DNA of 64,000 nucleotides, from NCBI GenBank assembly GCA_963281255.1, contig OY725490.1, positions 6,200,001-6,264,000 on the forward strand. The letters are read 5' to 3'. This stretch comes from Aphrocallistes beatrix (Eukaryota; Porifera; Hexactinellida; Sceptrulophora; Aphrocallistidae). The position numbers and the translations under genes are program-made. The notes under the pieces were generated by a model. The model had not been told where the DNA came from, did not search any database, and worked only from the letters and a program-made list of their open reading frames with translations. Below are positions 1-10,479 of the stretch, piece after piece; within the stretch, counting starts at the first letter, position 1; each line of letters starts with the position of its first letter.

Positions 1-918
1 CAAGTAGACAAATTTGAGGGAGGCGATGTTGAAGAATTCATTGAGTATTTCGAAATTTGTGCCCTTGCGAATGGTTGGGAGACGGAGAAAAAAGCACTGA
101 TGATAGCTACTTGTTTGAAAGGAGAAGCACTCGAGGTATACAAGACTGTGAATACTGAGGGGAGGAAAGATTATGGAATAGTAAAGGAGACGCTTCAAAA
201 TGCTTTCAAAGCGGAGGATCAGAGATTCACTGCTCTGAGTGAATTCCATCAGAGATCTATGTTTCCTAATGAGACGCCACAGAGGTATCTTTTTCAATTG
301 AAACGTTTGCTTAATAAAGCATTTCCAGAGATGGATGATCAGGCCAAAGAGCAATTGATTTTTGAACAGTTTATCCGAGGCCTTCCGAAAGCCGTGTATG
401 AAAATATCCGTATATCCCCGGATATAAAGACTTGCCAGGATGCTTTAAAAAGAGCTCAGGTATTGATTCGAATGCACAACGAAATTCCAGAGAGTCAACC
501 AGAGCTGGTAGCGTCCGTACAGATGAAGGAAGAAGCACACAGGGTTGTTCAAGCTAGGGATGAGGGTAGTGGTACTATATCGAAAGATGCTGCTATTGAA
601 GAGGCAGTAAGCATGATCACAGCACAGTTTAAGTCGTCCAAAATTAAGGAGAGAGATTATTATACTTGTGCTACAAGGCGAGGATTTGGAAGTCGTCGGT
701 CTTATGATGGGAAACAGCGGAAATTAATTTGTTACGAATGCCAGGGTGAAGGACATTACGCAGAAGAATGTCCCAGTAGAAGAAAACCTAAAATTCGATG
801 TTACCATTGCGGTCGTTTGGGCCACATAATGCGAAACTGTACGGAATCAGCAATAGGGCAGACTTTAAACGAGAAGGGGCCTATCGGAAGAGCCGAGATG
901 AGGTCCCAGAAATATTAA
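1..918 (+). CDS. Gag polyprotein (5' incomplete)
   Basis: The reading frame is open from base 1, so the start lies outside the window; the first internal ATG is at 100. The N-terminal two thirds match the Retrotrans_gag type, with an alpha-helical capsid-like segment. Two CCHC zinc knuckles (C-x2-C-x4-H-x4-C) follow near the C-terminus, CYECQGEGHYAEEC and CYHCGRLGHIMRNC, which bind nucleic acid. The frame ends at the TAA at 916-918. The pol frame overlaps it in the -1 register, which suggests programmed -1 frameshifting as in many gypsy elements; I did not identify a slippery site. Confidence 0.85.
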   Translation, partial: QVDKFEGGDVEEFIEYFEICALANGWETEKKALMIATCLKGEALEVYKTVNTEGRKDYGIVKETLQNAFKAEDQRFTALSEFHQRSMFPNETPQRYLFQLKRLLNKAFPEMDDQAKEQLIFEQFIRGLPKAVYENIRISPDIKTCQDALKRAQVLIRMHNEIPESQPELVASVQMKEEAHRVVQARDEGSGTISKDAAIEEAVSMITAQFKSSKIKERDYYTCATRRGFGSRRSYDGKQRKLICYECQGEGHYAEECPSRRKPKIRCYHCGRLGHIMRNCTESAIGQTLNEKGPIGRAEMRSQKY

Positions 919-3190
919 ACATGGCTCGATCTGAAATTCAATTTACTTCAAGTTCCGACGATTATGTAGCTCTATGCAAGGATATGGAGTCTCTTCACAT
1001 TGTGACTAGAATTGGGGGAATCAATTGTTATACTATGATGGATAGCGGTTCCACTGTAAGTTTACTATCAATAAATAGTTTCAGGAAAATGCGGTCTGTA
1101 AATTCCTATCCTACGAAGCAATCCTTGGCTATGGCATCTGGAAATTTGATGGAAACTATCTCTGAAGCAGAATTAGAAATATATATAGGTGGTCTCCAAA
1201 CTACGCAGAAATTCATCGTTGTTTCATCCTTAATCACAGACTGTATCCTGGGGGTTGATTTCTTGGTTCGTCACGAAATACATCTTAACTTTGCGGACCG
1301 AATGGTGGTGGGACCGATTATAGGTAATTTGCATGCTGAAAAACAACCAAAGACAGCTAGTAACAGTCTATGTCCTGTCCATATAGAAGGAATATCTGAG
1401 TTTTTCTCTGTTTCTACCATCGTAGATAGTGCAGACGTGGAAGACGATTGGGAGTGTCGTTGTGCTGTTCCGAAATATGGAAAGGATCCAAAATATGAAT
1501 TACCAGTATGTAGTGAAGAATTTACGGATATTTTGGAGACGTTTCGAGACTTATTTAATTCAATTCCGAGTATTGCTAAAGTCGAGGAGTTCCGAATTCA
1601 TACATCAAATAACATTCCTGTAAGAACACCTCCAAGAATGATTCCACAAGCGTACAGATCGGAAGTAGATAAACAAATAAATGATATGTTGGATCGAAAT
1701 ATTATACGGATATCCAGTTGCCCTTACCTTTCACCACCAGTGATTGTCGGAAAGAAGGATGGCGGTATACGCTTTTGTATTGATTACCGAAACCTTAATA
1801 AAATCACACAGAAAGATGCTTACCCGCTACCATTACCCGATCAAGTGCAAGATAAATTAAATGGTATGCGTTACTTTACTAAGTTGGATTTGAATTCGGG
1901 TTACTGGCAAATTCCGGTATCAGAAGATGACCGTGAGAAAACAGCTTTTTCAGTGGGACCTGGTATGGGACTCTTTGAATTTAACGTCCTCCCATTCGGA
2001 CTTACGGGGGGCCCAGTGCCTGTCAACGCATCATGGACCAAGTCATGCATGGACTCGAACGAAATACTGACAATTTCATTGATGATATATTAATCTTTTC
2101 GCCGGACGCATTCTCTCATCGGAAAATATTGCAAGATGTTTTTCAAATACTCAGAATAAAGAAATTAACTCTTCGTGGAAAGAAGTGTGAGATAGGGAGG
2201 AGAAAGATTAATTACCTCGGACACACGTTTTCAAGTTCTGGAATGTCTCCTGATCAGTCTAAGATCGAGTCTATTGTTCAGTGGCCACGACCTTCTAATC
2301 AAAAAGAACTCAAACAATTTTTGGGGTTGGCAGGGTATTATAGAAAATACATAAATAATTTCGCTTCAATTTCAAATCCATTGAATGATTTATTAAGGAA
2401 AGAAGTAAATTTTGAATGGACTAAAAACACAGAAAGTGCATTTTTGGATCTTAAAAACAAGCTCTCTTCAGGACCTGTTTTAGTTTGTCCGAATTTCACC
2501 TGCCCATTTACACTGTGCACCGATGCAAGTTCTCTAGGTTTAGGTGCAGTACTGGAGCAGAATGGGCATGCTGTTGCTTATTATTCGCGTTCTTTAAAAA
2601 GTGCTGAAAAGAATTATAGTGTCGTCGAGCAAGAATGTCTTGCTATTGTCGAAGCATTGAAACGATTTCGACATTACTTGCTAGGGAGGAGGTTTCAGAT
2701 TCTTACAGATCACAAGCCACTCGAGTGGCTTGCTAACCAAAAAAGTATTGGTCGTCTATGGAGGTGGGCAGTAATTCTACAGGAATATGATTTTATAGTA
2801 AAATATCGTCAAGGCAAGGAAAACAATAATGCAGACGCACTGTCAAGAATACTTTCGATTGATGGCGAACCTGTAGAGTCTATACAAGCAGATAACGGCA
2901 ACAGAGAAACAAATTTCCAGATTAATAGTTGGAAGCATACGGCAGTAACTGAATTAACTAGAATACCATCTATGTCCCGAGTTCAGGCAGAACAATTACG
3001 AGATCAAAACATTTCGAGAATAATGAAGGAAATTGAAATTGTTCCGTTACCTAAACGGTTCTCTGGGTTAGAATGGGACCAGCCTGAGTTTAAAAGGTAC
3101 AAGCAAATTCAGCATCAATTACAGTTAATGAACGGTGTTTTGGTTCGCAGCTACAAGATCGAACCATTTTCCGATACCAGCAGTCGATAG
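798..3190 (+). pseudogene. Pol: protease, reverse transcriptase, RNase H (frameshifted)
   Basis: The pol frame overlaps the end of gag. The protease active site MMDSGSTVSLLS lies near 1036-1070 and the ILGVDF motif near 1246. RT begins around 1600, with the LDLNSGYWQIP block near 1885-1915. The frame breaks at the G run 2006-2011, and the catalytic FIDD box (about 2075-2090) lies in the other frame. RNase H follows with TDAS (about 2518), the YSVVEQECLAIVEAL block and TDHKPLEWL (about 2705). The frame stops at 3190 in the linker that normally leads to the integrase zinc finger. Whether the RT break is real or an assembly indel in a homopolymer cannot be told here. Start uncertain. Confidence 0.85.
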
Positions 3191-3220
3191 TTCCAGAGAA
3201 TTTGAAATTCGTCTCATAGC

Positions 3221-3394
3221 ATGGGGGAAGATACTAGTTTTTCTATGGAATCCCCGAATCAGATTATTAGTAGCCCAGGGAAATGGAACGACTCACTCAA
3301 CAGAGGATTGTCCACACCATTGAAGAGCCCTGTGCGCCGTTCGCAACGTGTTCGGAGGTTACCTAAATACTTAGGAGATTATGTTGTAGATTAA
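3221..3394 (+). pseudogene. C-terminal tail of gypsy pol, integrase core deleted
   Basis: A 57-codon open stretch starts at the ATG at 3221 and stops at 3392-3394. Its end is basic and proline-containing, RRSQRVRRLPKYLGDYVVD, the type of sequence that closes many Ty3/gypsy pol proteins. Only a few codons separate it from the pre-integrase linker, so the zinc finger and DDE core that should lie between (about 1 kb) are absent. It is probably not translated as an independent protein. Confidence 0.6.
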
Positions 3395-3740
3395 CTCGAG
3401 GGCGAGTTCGTAAATCTTGAGGAAGGAGATATATAATAATGTTAATTCAGAACTTGTTAAGTAACCAAAGTTAACTATTAAGTAGATAGGATTACTGGAG
3501 ATTATTTGAGATTTGATGATATATATATCGTAGTAATTATTGGTTGCATTGTTGATTGATATTAAAACTATAGATTATAGATCCACATTATACTTATTAT
3601 CACCATTTCTATATCATCAGGGGATTGAAGTTTCACGAAAAAACATAACTTTTTTACGGGAAGGAAGCGCCCCCCCCCTTCTATTTTTGGCAAAACACCG
3701 CTGCCTACAATGGATGACCTGATGCATCTCTAATAATGAG
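3395..3740 (+). repeat. Possible 3' LTR remnant, AT-rich
   Basis: Non-coding sequence directly after the pol tail. A purine-rich run (about 3416-3430) is followed by a TGTTAATTCAGAAC start at 3440, which would fit a polypurine tract followed by the TG of a 3' LTR. A 5' LTR is not in the window for comparison, so the boundaries are unproven. Confidence 0.3.
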
Positions 3741-3749
3741 CGACTTTCT

Positions 3750-3757
3750 TATAAATA
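3750..3757 (+). promoter_or_regulatory. TATA box of the NHL-only gene
   Basis: A canonical TATAAATA lies 58 bases before the ATG at 3815, leaving room for a start site near 3780 and a 5' UTR of about 35 bases. Confidence 0.55.
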
Positions 3758-3814
3758 GGCACGAGACTCACTTCCTAGTATTTCCAACCCGAAACTAACT
3801 CAACTATTAATCTT

Positions 3815-4708
3815 ATGTTAATGGCCATTCAAAGCCCGCAAGCGAACCAACTTATAGAACCGAGAGAAGCATGCGTGTATTTCCATTTGGAACACTTGAT
3901 AGCTGTAGGGACTCATGGACAAGCCCCGGGACATCTCAATGGTCCGGGTGGTGTGGCGATCGATACGGACACTAATAACATTTTCATCTCAGAAGGATGG
4001 TACCAACACTTCCGCGTATCGATCTTCTCAGAGCAGGGAGAGTTCCTAGACGCATTCTCGCACGAGGACATGAGTAGGCCGTGGGGAGTAGCGATACAGA
4101 AGGACAATGTCTACGTCACGGACATTGATGAGCATTGCATATTCCGTTTCAAAATGGCGCCAGATATCCGGTTTGTCTGTAGAATGGGCGGGGAAGGCTC
4201 AGGTTTTGGAGAGTTCCGTGAGCCGAGACAACTCGCGGCTTCATTCACGGAAGTCTACGTTGCTGATTGCGAAAACCACCTTGTGCAAGTATTGGATGTG
4301 GAGCTGGGTTACCTGCGCTCCATCTCACACCTCTCCCTGAGGAGACCCTGTGACGTTAAGCTGACAGCGAATGAGGTCTATGTACTTAGCTGCTCGGATT
4401 CTCGTTGCGTTCACGTATTTTCTTACTCCGGCGAGAAAATACGTTCCTTGATCACGCGTGGAAATGGAATGCAAGTTGAATATGCACTCTTTTTCTGTCT
4501 GGACGCTAGCGAGAATTTGATTATTAGCGATCGGACAGACGATCAGATTAAAATATTCACAAAAGAAGGCGCGTTTCTTCACACGTTTGGGGAGTATGAT
4601 GATGATGCGGGAGGATTTCCTGCGCCAAAAGGGGTAGCTCTGATTAACAGCTCTAAATTAGTCGTTTTGTCTTTTGGTATTTATAATTTGCAAATATTTT
4701 CTTATTAG
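3815..4708 (+). CDS. NHL-repeat beta-propeller protein, no coiled coil (297 aa)
   Basis: Single-exon gene whose whole length is NHL repeats. Typical pieces are GHLNGPGGVAIDTDTNNIFI near residue 47, then MSRPWGVAIQKDNVYVTDID and FREPRQLAASFTEVYVADCE. They predict a six-bladed propeller that binds protein, RNA or another ligand. It lacks the roughly 120-residue coiled-coil leader of the other NHL genes here and is divergent from them. There is no signal peptide or transmembrane segment. An in-frame second methionine is residue 3. A TATA box at 3750 supports this start. Function beyond scaffold or binding is unknown. Confidence 0.85.
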   Translation: MLMAIQSPQANQLIEPREACVYFHLEHLIAVGTHGQAPGHLNGPGGVAIDTDTNNIFISEGWYQHFRVSIFSEQGEFLDAFSHEDMSRPWGVAIQKDNVYVTDIDEHCIFRFKMAPDIRFVCRMGGEGSGFGEFREPRQLAASFTEVYVADCENHLVQVLDVELGYLRSISHLSLRRPCDVKLTANEVYVLSCSDSRCVHVFSYSGEKIRSLITRGNGMQVEYALFFCLDASENLIISDRTDDQIKIFTKEGAFLHTFGEYDDDAGGFPAPKGVALINSSKLVVLSFGIYNLQIFSY

Positions 4709-4764
4709 TGACTATTCATTCTATTGATTATGACTACGTTATCCGTTATTTGGGACGCTGAATA

Positions 4765-4925
4765 TTACGGAACTTGACGGAACGTTCTGAATTTAAATGC
4801 CTAATTTACGGAACTCCGTAAATTAGGCATTTAAATTCCAGAACCGTTCCGTCAAGTTCCGTAGATTAGGTACTCAGATTTTCCGAAATCGTTCCGTTCC
4901 GTTTTATTCCGTAAATTAGGTATGT
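4765..4925. repeat. Long perfect-loop palindrome plus diverged half-unit (MITE-like)
   Basis: Arms of about 48 bases at roughly 4765-4812 and 4815-4863 are inverted copies separated by 2 bases and would form a long hairpin. The following sequence to about 4925 repeats the same words (cgtaaattagg, ttccgttccg). A related sequence is at 52805-52875 and 58264-58333, so this is a dispersed repeat family. Confidence 0.75.
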
Positions 4926-5366
4926 CCCTAATTCGTACTTATAATTGTCCTTGCCATAATTAGTTCCGGCAGACCAGCTAAATCATTGCAGGGGCTATTT
5001 AGGGATGGGATAGAGTGGGATGTATCACACTCACTTTTGGATCCAAAATCTAATAGTTCGTTATGCGGCACAATAGTAGGCTGCCTTGTATGAATGGTGG
5101 ACGTTTCGTCGCATGAACATTAGTTACCGGACAACGGCGGGTAGCGGAACTTTTCTCCCGGAATTTTCGTACCAAATGAAATACTCCTTTCGCATCTACT
5201 TATTTCTCAATCAAACTCATTTTCACCCTTTCAAACAGACTCCACTCCAAAAGCCTCAACTTCCGTTCGTTACACATTAGTACCGTTTATTTTAGTCTCT
5301 AATGAAGCGAAATTCCCGTGAAACCGAGACGAAAATTCCGCTACACATTCCGGAACTAATGTTCAG

Positions 5367-5426
5367 GGGACGAAATGTCCGGCCACGAAATGTCTGTGAC
5401 GAAAATGTCCGTGCGACGAAGTGTCC
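5367..5426. repeat. Four degenerate gacgaaatgtccg units
   Basis: Four spaced variants of a partly self-complementary 13-base unit (about 5368, 5384, 5398 and 5415) lie 80 bases before the GTF3C3 ATG. The rest of 4926-5505 shows no recognisable gene. Confidence 0.6.
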
Positions 5427-5505
5427 GTTTACCGCCTTATATTACTTCCTGGACTAATGTTTATGATAATATAATATTATTGAAAATTAATAATGTGGAT
5501 CTAGA

Positions 5506-8500
5506 ATGGAAGAAAATGAAGATATTCGCATGTACTCATCGAGTGAAAGTGACAATGATTTGTACTCCAGCAATAAAGGAGGAGGAGACCAGCAGAAAGA
5601 AGAGGCTGCGCTAGCTATGAACGAATTGGGGATATTCAGCAGCGCTCTAGGAGGGACTGACCTCTCCGACTCTGACTCAGATGACAGTCAGCTCGAAGAG
5701 AATCGGAGTTTCTCAGATGGCGAGGATGGAGACGATCCAGAGTGGTTACCGGAAATGAAGCGAAAGACTGGCACTCCTGGGAAACACAGACCAGCAGTTT
5801 CCCTCGATTCAGAGTTTGAATTGTTTCGTCAGATAGAGAACGACTTGTTTCAGGACAGAATGGGGCTAGATCTTGCCCACCCTTACGAAGAAGAACTGCC
5901 TGACTCTCTGAAGGAGGAGCTTGCTCTCTGCTACGACGAATCTTACGATTCAGAGGTAGATGAAGGGGACATGAATGTGGGAGAAATCGCTGAACAAGCA
6001 TCCAAGTTTTTCAGTGAACTCCACCAGGCTGGGAAGGCTCAACGCAAACTGCTGAAAGGTTTTGATGGTCCGTTTATAAATAAAAACCCTCAGAGACTGC
6101 CCACCCACCTGGAGCCAGTAATGGGCAGTGCAAACCTTGCGATTGCGCAACAGAAATTCTCAGATGCCATAGACCTGTGTAATGAGGTCATCCGTCAAGC
6201 ACCCTGTTGTTCCGAACCGTACATCAACCTCGCTCTCATCTACAAAGAGCTGGATGACAGCGATAGATATTTCCAGTTCACTTTGTTGGCTCTGCATATC
6301 AATTCGTTTGATAGGTCACATCCGAGACAAGAAGATGCTGACAGCTGGGAGCAGCTGGGAATAATCGCGAAAGAGAGAGGGGATCTCTTGATGGCGTTAG
6401 AATGTCTCAAGAAGAGTCTGCACGCAGCTCCAAGGCGACCAGGAGTTCTCTGGCTACAGGGAGAGATCAGGCTAGAGCTGAAGCAGTATCAAGCTGCTTT
6501 GAGAACGTTTGAAAAGATTGAGAAAGTAATCAATGACAAAGCTTCGAATCAGGAAATGTGTGAGGTGACACGACGCAAGTCCCTCATACTGTTCGAGAGC
6601 GGGAACATAAGAGCTGCCATAGAGGCCGTATTCCAGCGCTTGGGGAAGGGATGGCAGGTTGAAGCGGTGGTAGAGCTGTTCAATCTCCTGCTAGAGCTGC
6701 TATTTATAGAAAAGGATTATGTGACAGCTCTGAAGACAGCTGTGATTCTCTTTGGGAGTCTATCAACGGATGTGCCTACTCCCTGTGAAGAGGTGCAGAC
6801 GCAGGATGTAGTGGAGGACATGGAACAAAATGGTGCTGACATTTCTGAAGGCATCCTCATCACTGAAGAAACTCAAACGGTGGAGAAAAAGAAAAGCTCT
6901 CTCGAATTATTTTTTAAGGATTTCTGTCTAGACTCCTCACGCGATCCAAATTTTGGAACAGATTGCACAGGAGGGTTTCTGGTGATGATAGAGGGAAATC
7001 AGGTCCTCATTCCTGTTGACAGCTTCACTGGACTGCCACTCGACCTCCAAGCTAAGCTGGCGATCCCTAGCATCCACACAGGAAATCTCGAGTTGGCACA
7101 TCACCTCATCACACACGCACTTCGAGATCTACCGATAGCAGAGCACGGAGATTTGTGGTTGGATGTGTGTGAGTCCTTGATGGACCAAGGCCAGTCCGAT
7201 CTGTCAGTTGATCTCCTGCGGACTGTACTGGAGTGTGAGAGGTACGATGAGCCCGGGGTGTGGCTGATGCTAGCCAGGTCTTTGGAAGCGGTGAGTGTGC
7301 GTGATGAAGTCTGGGAGGATTCTACTGAAAAGCCTGTCCTTGACGAGGCCATTCAATGGTATAAGAAGGTGTTGGTTGACATTCCAGAGAATGCGGAGAG
7401 TCGGATACTGCTAGCCAACGTGTATCATAGAAAAGGGATGAAAGAGGAGGCGATTTCGTTGCTGGCGGAGGGACAGCAAGGGACGAAATACTTTCTCTCT
7501 AACAAGGATAGCTTAGAGCTGAAAACACCCCCTGATATCCGTGTGATACACCGAAGGACGATGCTACACCAAGAGAATGGGGAGACAGAGCAATGTCTCG
7601 ACGGGTTTTTAACACTCCTCGACTATTACTTCAGAGAGGTATATCTATTGAAGAGTTTCCAACTCATGGTGATTCCCTTCCTGAATTCAGACAAGACTAT
7701 GAAGAAGTATGGCAAAGCAGGTAAACTCCATTCCAGATACCAAGCGGAAGAGGAGGAACAGGATCACTACCTGACCTTATCCCAGTGGTACAACGTATTC
7801 AAGAGTACCTGTCAGTTGTTAGGCAAGAGAGGGAAACGTGAAGAGCTGTTCAGACTTGTAATAGCCGCGAATATGGTGCGTAAGTTCCATAACACAGAGT
7901 ATACCTTGGATGTACAGTTGATTACAGTGAGTGTGTGCGTAATGCAGCGGTCTCTATACTATGCGTACAGGTTCTCGCGTCCTCTCTTGCAGCTAATAGG
8001 AAAGTCTAACACTTTCGCTAACCTCTTCAACTGCATCACTGAGAACCAATACCTCACGCGGAATCTCTCGATCAAAACGCTCAGGAGGATGTGGTTTGAG
8101 GATCCTAGAAACCATAGGGTAGCTCAGTTATTCGCGCTGGCCTTACTCTCTGTCGGTTCATTTCATCTCAGCTTACTCGTCCTACACGAAGCATTCAAGC
8201 TTAATCCTGACAACCCGCGTCTTCTCTTCTTCATGGCGATGGCTTATATACGACTCGCGAACAACAGAACACACGTCAACAAGAATGCTTTTATCTCTCA
8301 GGCGTTTGCTCTCATATTTAAGTATAAAGAGAAGATGGGAGATTGCGCCGAGGTCTATTATAACATTGGCAGAGCATTTCATGCCATCGGCTTCAAGCAT
8401 TGGGCTAGCCATTACTACCGCTTGGTTCTTACACAACAGAGCTTATATCGCGTTCCTACTGGACAGAAGTGTGATTCGCAGTTGATTGAGTTGAGCAGCT

Positions 8501-8598
8501 TGAAGAGAGAAGCGGGGTTCAATCTGTCGCTTATTTATGAAGAGAGCGGGTCGTTTGAGTTGTCGAGAGATATTCTACAACGTTATTGTGTTGTATAG
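5506..8598 (+). CDS. GTF3C3: General transcription factor 3C polypeptide 3 (TFIIIC TPR subunit)
   Basis: This is the TPR subunit of TFIIIC, which binds internal promoters of tRNA and related genes and recruits TFIIIB for RNA polymerase III in the nucleus. The 1030-residue frame is somewhat longer than the human protein (about 890). Residues 1-150 are acidic and serine-rich (LSDSDSDDSQLEENRSFSDG, then DDPEWLPEMKRK). The first TPR array starts near residue 205 (MGSANLAIAQQKFSDAIDLCNEVIRQ) and continues past WEQLGIIAKERGDLLMALEC. An acidic low-complexity spacer lies near 425-460. The second TPR array fills the C-terminal half and ends in the family-typical NLSLIYEESGSFELSRDILQRYC. It is uninterrupted by introns, which is unusual for an animal orthologue. 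The start is the first ATG of the frame. Confidence 0.93.
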   Translation: MEENEDIRMYSSSESDNDLYSSNKGGGDQQKEEAALAMNELGIFSSALGGTDLSDSDSDDSQLEENRSFSDGEDGDDPEWLPEMKRKTGTPGKHRPAVSLDSEFELFRQIENDLFQDRMGLDLAHPYEEELPDSLKEELALCYDESYDSEVDEGDMNVGEIAEQASKFFSELHQAGKAQRKLLKGFDGPFINKNPQRLPTHLEPVMGSANLAIAQQKFSDAIDLCNEVIRQAPCCSEPYINLALIYKELDDSDRYFQFTLLALHINSFDRSHPRQEDADSWEQLGIIAKERGDLLMALECLKKSLHAAPRRPGVLWLQGEIRLELKQYQAALRTFEKIEKVINDKASNQEMCEVTRRKSLILFESGNIRAAIEAVFQRLGKGWQVEAVVELFNLLLELLFIEKDYVTALKTAVILFGSLSTDVPTPCEEVQTQDVVEDMEQNGADISEGILITEETQTVEKKKSSLELFFKDFCLDSSRDPNFGTDCTGGFLVMIEGNQVLIPVDSFTGLPLDLQAKLAIPSIHTGNLELAHHLITHALRDLPIAEHGDLWLDVCESLMDQGQSDLSVDLLRTVLECERYDEPGVWLMLARSLEAVSVRDEVWEDSTEKPVLDEAIQWYKKVLVDIPENAESRILLANVYHRKGMKEEAISLLAEGQQGTKYFLSNKDSLELKTPPDIRVIHRRTMLHQENGETEQCLDGFLTLLDYYFREVYLLKSFQLMVIPFLNSDKTMKKYGKAGKLHSRYQAEEEEQDHYLTLSQWYNVFKSTCQLLGKRGKREELFRLVIAANMVRKFHNTEYTLDVQLITVSVCVMQRSLYYAYRFSRPLLQLIGKSNTFANLFNCITENQYLTRNLSIKTLRRMWFEDPRNHRVAQLFALALLSVGSFHLSLLVLHEAFKLNPDNPRLLFFMAMAYIRLANNRTHVNKNAFISQAFALIFKYKEKMGDCAEVYYNIGRAFHAIGFKHWASHYYRLVLTQQSLYRVPTGQKCDSQLIELSSLKREAGFNLSLIYEESGSFELSRDILQRYCVV

Positions 8599-10479
8599 CT
8601 TTAGAATTTAAAATTCTGGCCTACGTAGACTGTATTCACTTTTAATACTATTTTTTAAATATAATATTGAACTCTTCATCATTTAGAAAGGAGAGGAAAT
8701 TGGGCTAAAATGTAGAATTTCCCAATTACGACTATTAACGGTATTTTCTACTTGCTGTGTTTTAGGGATTATTACAAATGAGAAGTTTATGCAAAATGGC
8801 AGGAATTTCACTCCAACTTAAAGGTTAGAGATAATCAGGCTGTAACTTGTCAGTGTTGATATGGTGGAGGCGACTTTTTAATAATATCCTGAATCAGCAG
8901 TACGTGGATATTCATTGCACTTAATTTGGATTATTGGCGGGGTTTATTCATCACTGATGTCTAAAAGAATGAAGTGAGTTGGATATTAATATAATGTATC
9001 CAAGGGTTACAATACCAGACGTTTCTCTTGTTATGAGTCATTAAATAAATGTGCCATTCAGTTTGCATACATTAGCCTCAATAATATCCGTCGAAACAAT
9101 TTTGCACATCTAAAAAAAGTTTATTTTAGACCCATCAGAATTTATATTTGTACATATTAAACCATCTGAAATTATTGGAAAACTTTTTCACCTAAAATTT
9201 GATCCATTTACTTTCGTACCTTTCTGAAGAGCACTGCTATTAGAATGTTGAGAGGCCTTGCGCTATCCTAAACGACTTTTGATGAAAGTTCATTATTTCC
9301 AAACTATTTAATTAGACGAATATTGAGTAAACTTTGCTCCACAGCGTTTCTATGTCATATTTCATTCTTACTTGTAACATAATCACCTAGAATTGTGTCT
9401 AAATTCGTTTTCATTAGTTGACCTCTGAGCAATCACGAATCTTTCCTAGGATAGGATTACGCACACTGAAATAGATCTTTTAATGATGATAGAATTAAAC
9501 CTTCTTTGTTAGAATGATTTTTTATTTTGTTAATTAATTATTTCCAAAAAATTAAATTCTTCGTGTTATCTTATTCTCACCAATACAAGGTCATTCGACG
9601 TATATATAGTTGGTATATAATGGACTGAAATTGTAGACGAAACTGTACTAAGCACTTTAATTATACTTTTACGTTTTCAGCTTAGGTGTCTACTTGTTTT
9701 AATAATTAGGTACCACTCATCATCATGACGTCATCACATTACGTCACTGTTATATCGTGGAAACATTCTTACTCATAATTTATCAATTATGTTCAAGTTT
9801 AAAAAATCCCTGTCTTCATTCTCTAGTAATGCTTTTTTACAACTTTTGTACTCGATTACTAAAACTCTTCTTCTCAAGGGTTGAACTGCCGGGGCATATA
9901 TATATATGAACATTAATCGGGTTTTTATAGTAAGGCTGATAGTCCATTGTAGTGTGTGTCGTATGATTTATATTATGGGTGCGAAGCCATATGCTATATT
10001 GTATAGAAAAGGTGTGAAAGATTTTCCCCATTTTTTTGCAGAGGTGTAAAACTTTCGCTTAGATCTTCGAACTTAAAATCGTAGATTCTTAATATACATA
10101 CTATAAGATGTAGATTACATAAATTTTCAGGTCACACGAACCGGACCCAAATATCTTACATAGCATGCTATACTAGTAGGACAATCTCCGATATCAGTAA
10201 CTCAACAAATGCTCTTCCTTTTCCTTCAGGCTTAAGGCAGACCCCAAAGTCTCTGCCTTTTTTTAAATGATTTGAGCTTGAGCTTAAGTTTAAAATTTTT
10301 TGCATTTTCAAATATACACTAATACACGAATACAATATCTTTACATTATGAAGTTAATTAAAATATGAATGTATAGTGACTCATACTCCAAGGTGTTCTT
10401 ACAATATTTACAAAATAATCCACTAAATACAAAGAAGTTTAGCAAAGACTTAACATATGTATCCTTGTTAGGATTGGGT
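8599..10479. other. Intergenic, AT-rich, no gene seen
   Basis: No coding region could be supported on either strand. It contains a CRE-type octamer TGACGTCA at 9726-9733 with a second half site at 9741-9747, and a diverged copy of the TTAATCGAGTTTTAATAGTAAGGAT-type repeat next to a TA run near 9898-9935. Confidence 0.6.

Larger units (their letters stand above)
1..3394 (+). mobile_element. Ty3/gypsy LTR retroelement, 3' part, defective
   Basis: Gag with zinc knuckles, then aspartic protease, reverse transcriptase and RNase H follow in the Ty3/gypsy order. The left end is cut by the window edge, so no 5' LTR or primer-binding site is visible. The coding part has a frameshift in RT at the G run 2006-2011. 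The integrase catalytic core is missing: after the RNase H linker the sequence jumps to the basic C-terminal tail of pol at 3221-3394. The element is therefore non-autonomous. A purine-rich stretch near 3416-3430 could be the polypurine tract. Confidence 0.9.

Noticed and set aside
1-3394. Retrovirus with envelope gene
   Set aside because: No envelope frame follows pol; gene order and motifs are those of a Ty3/gypsy retrotransposon.
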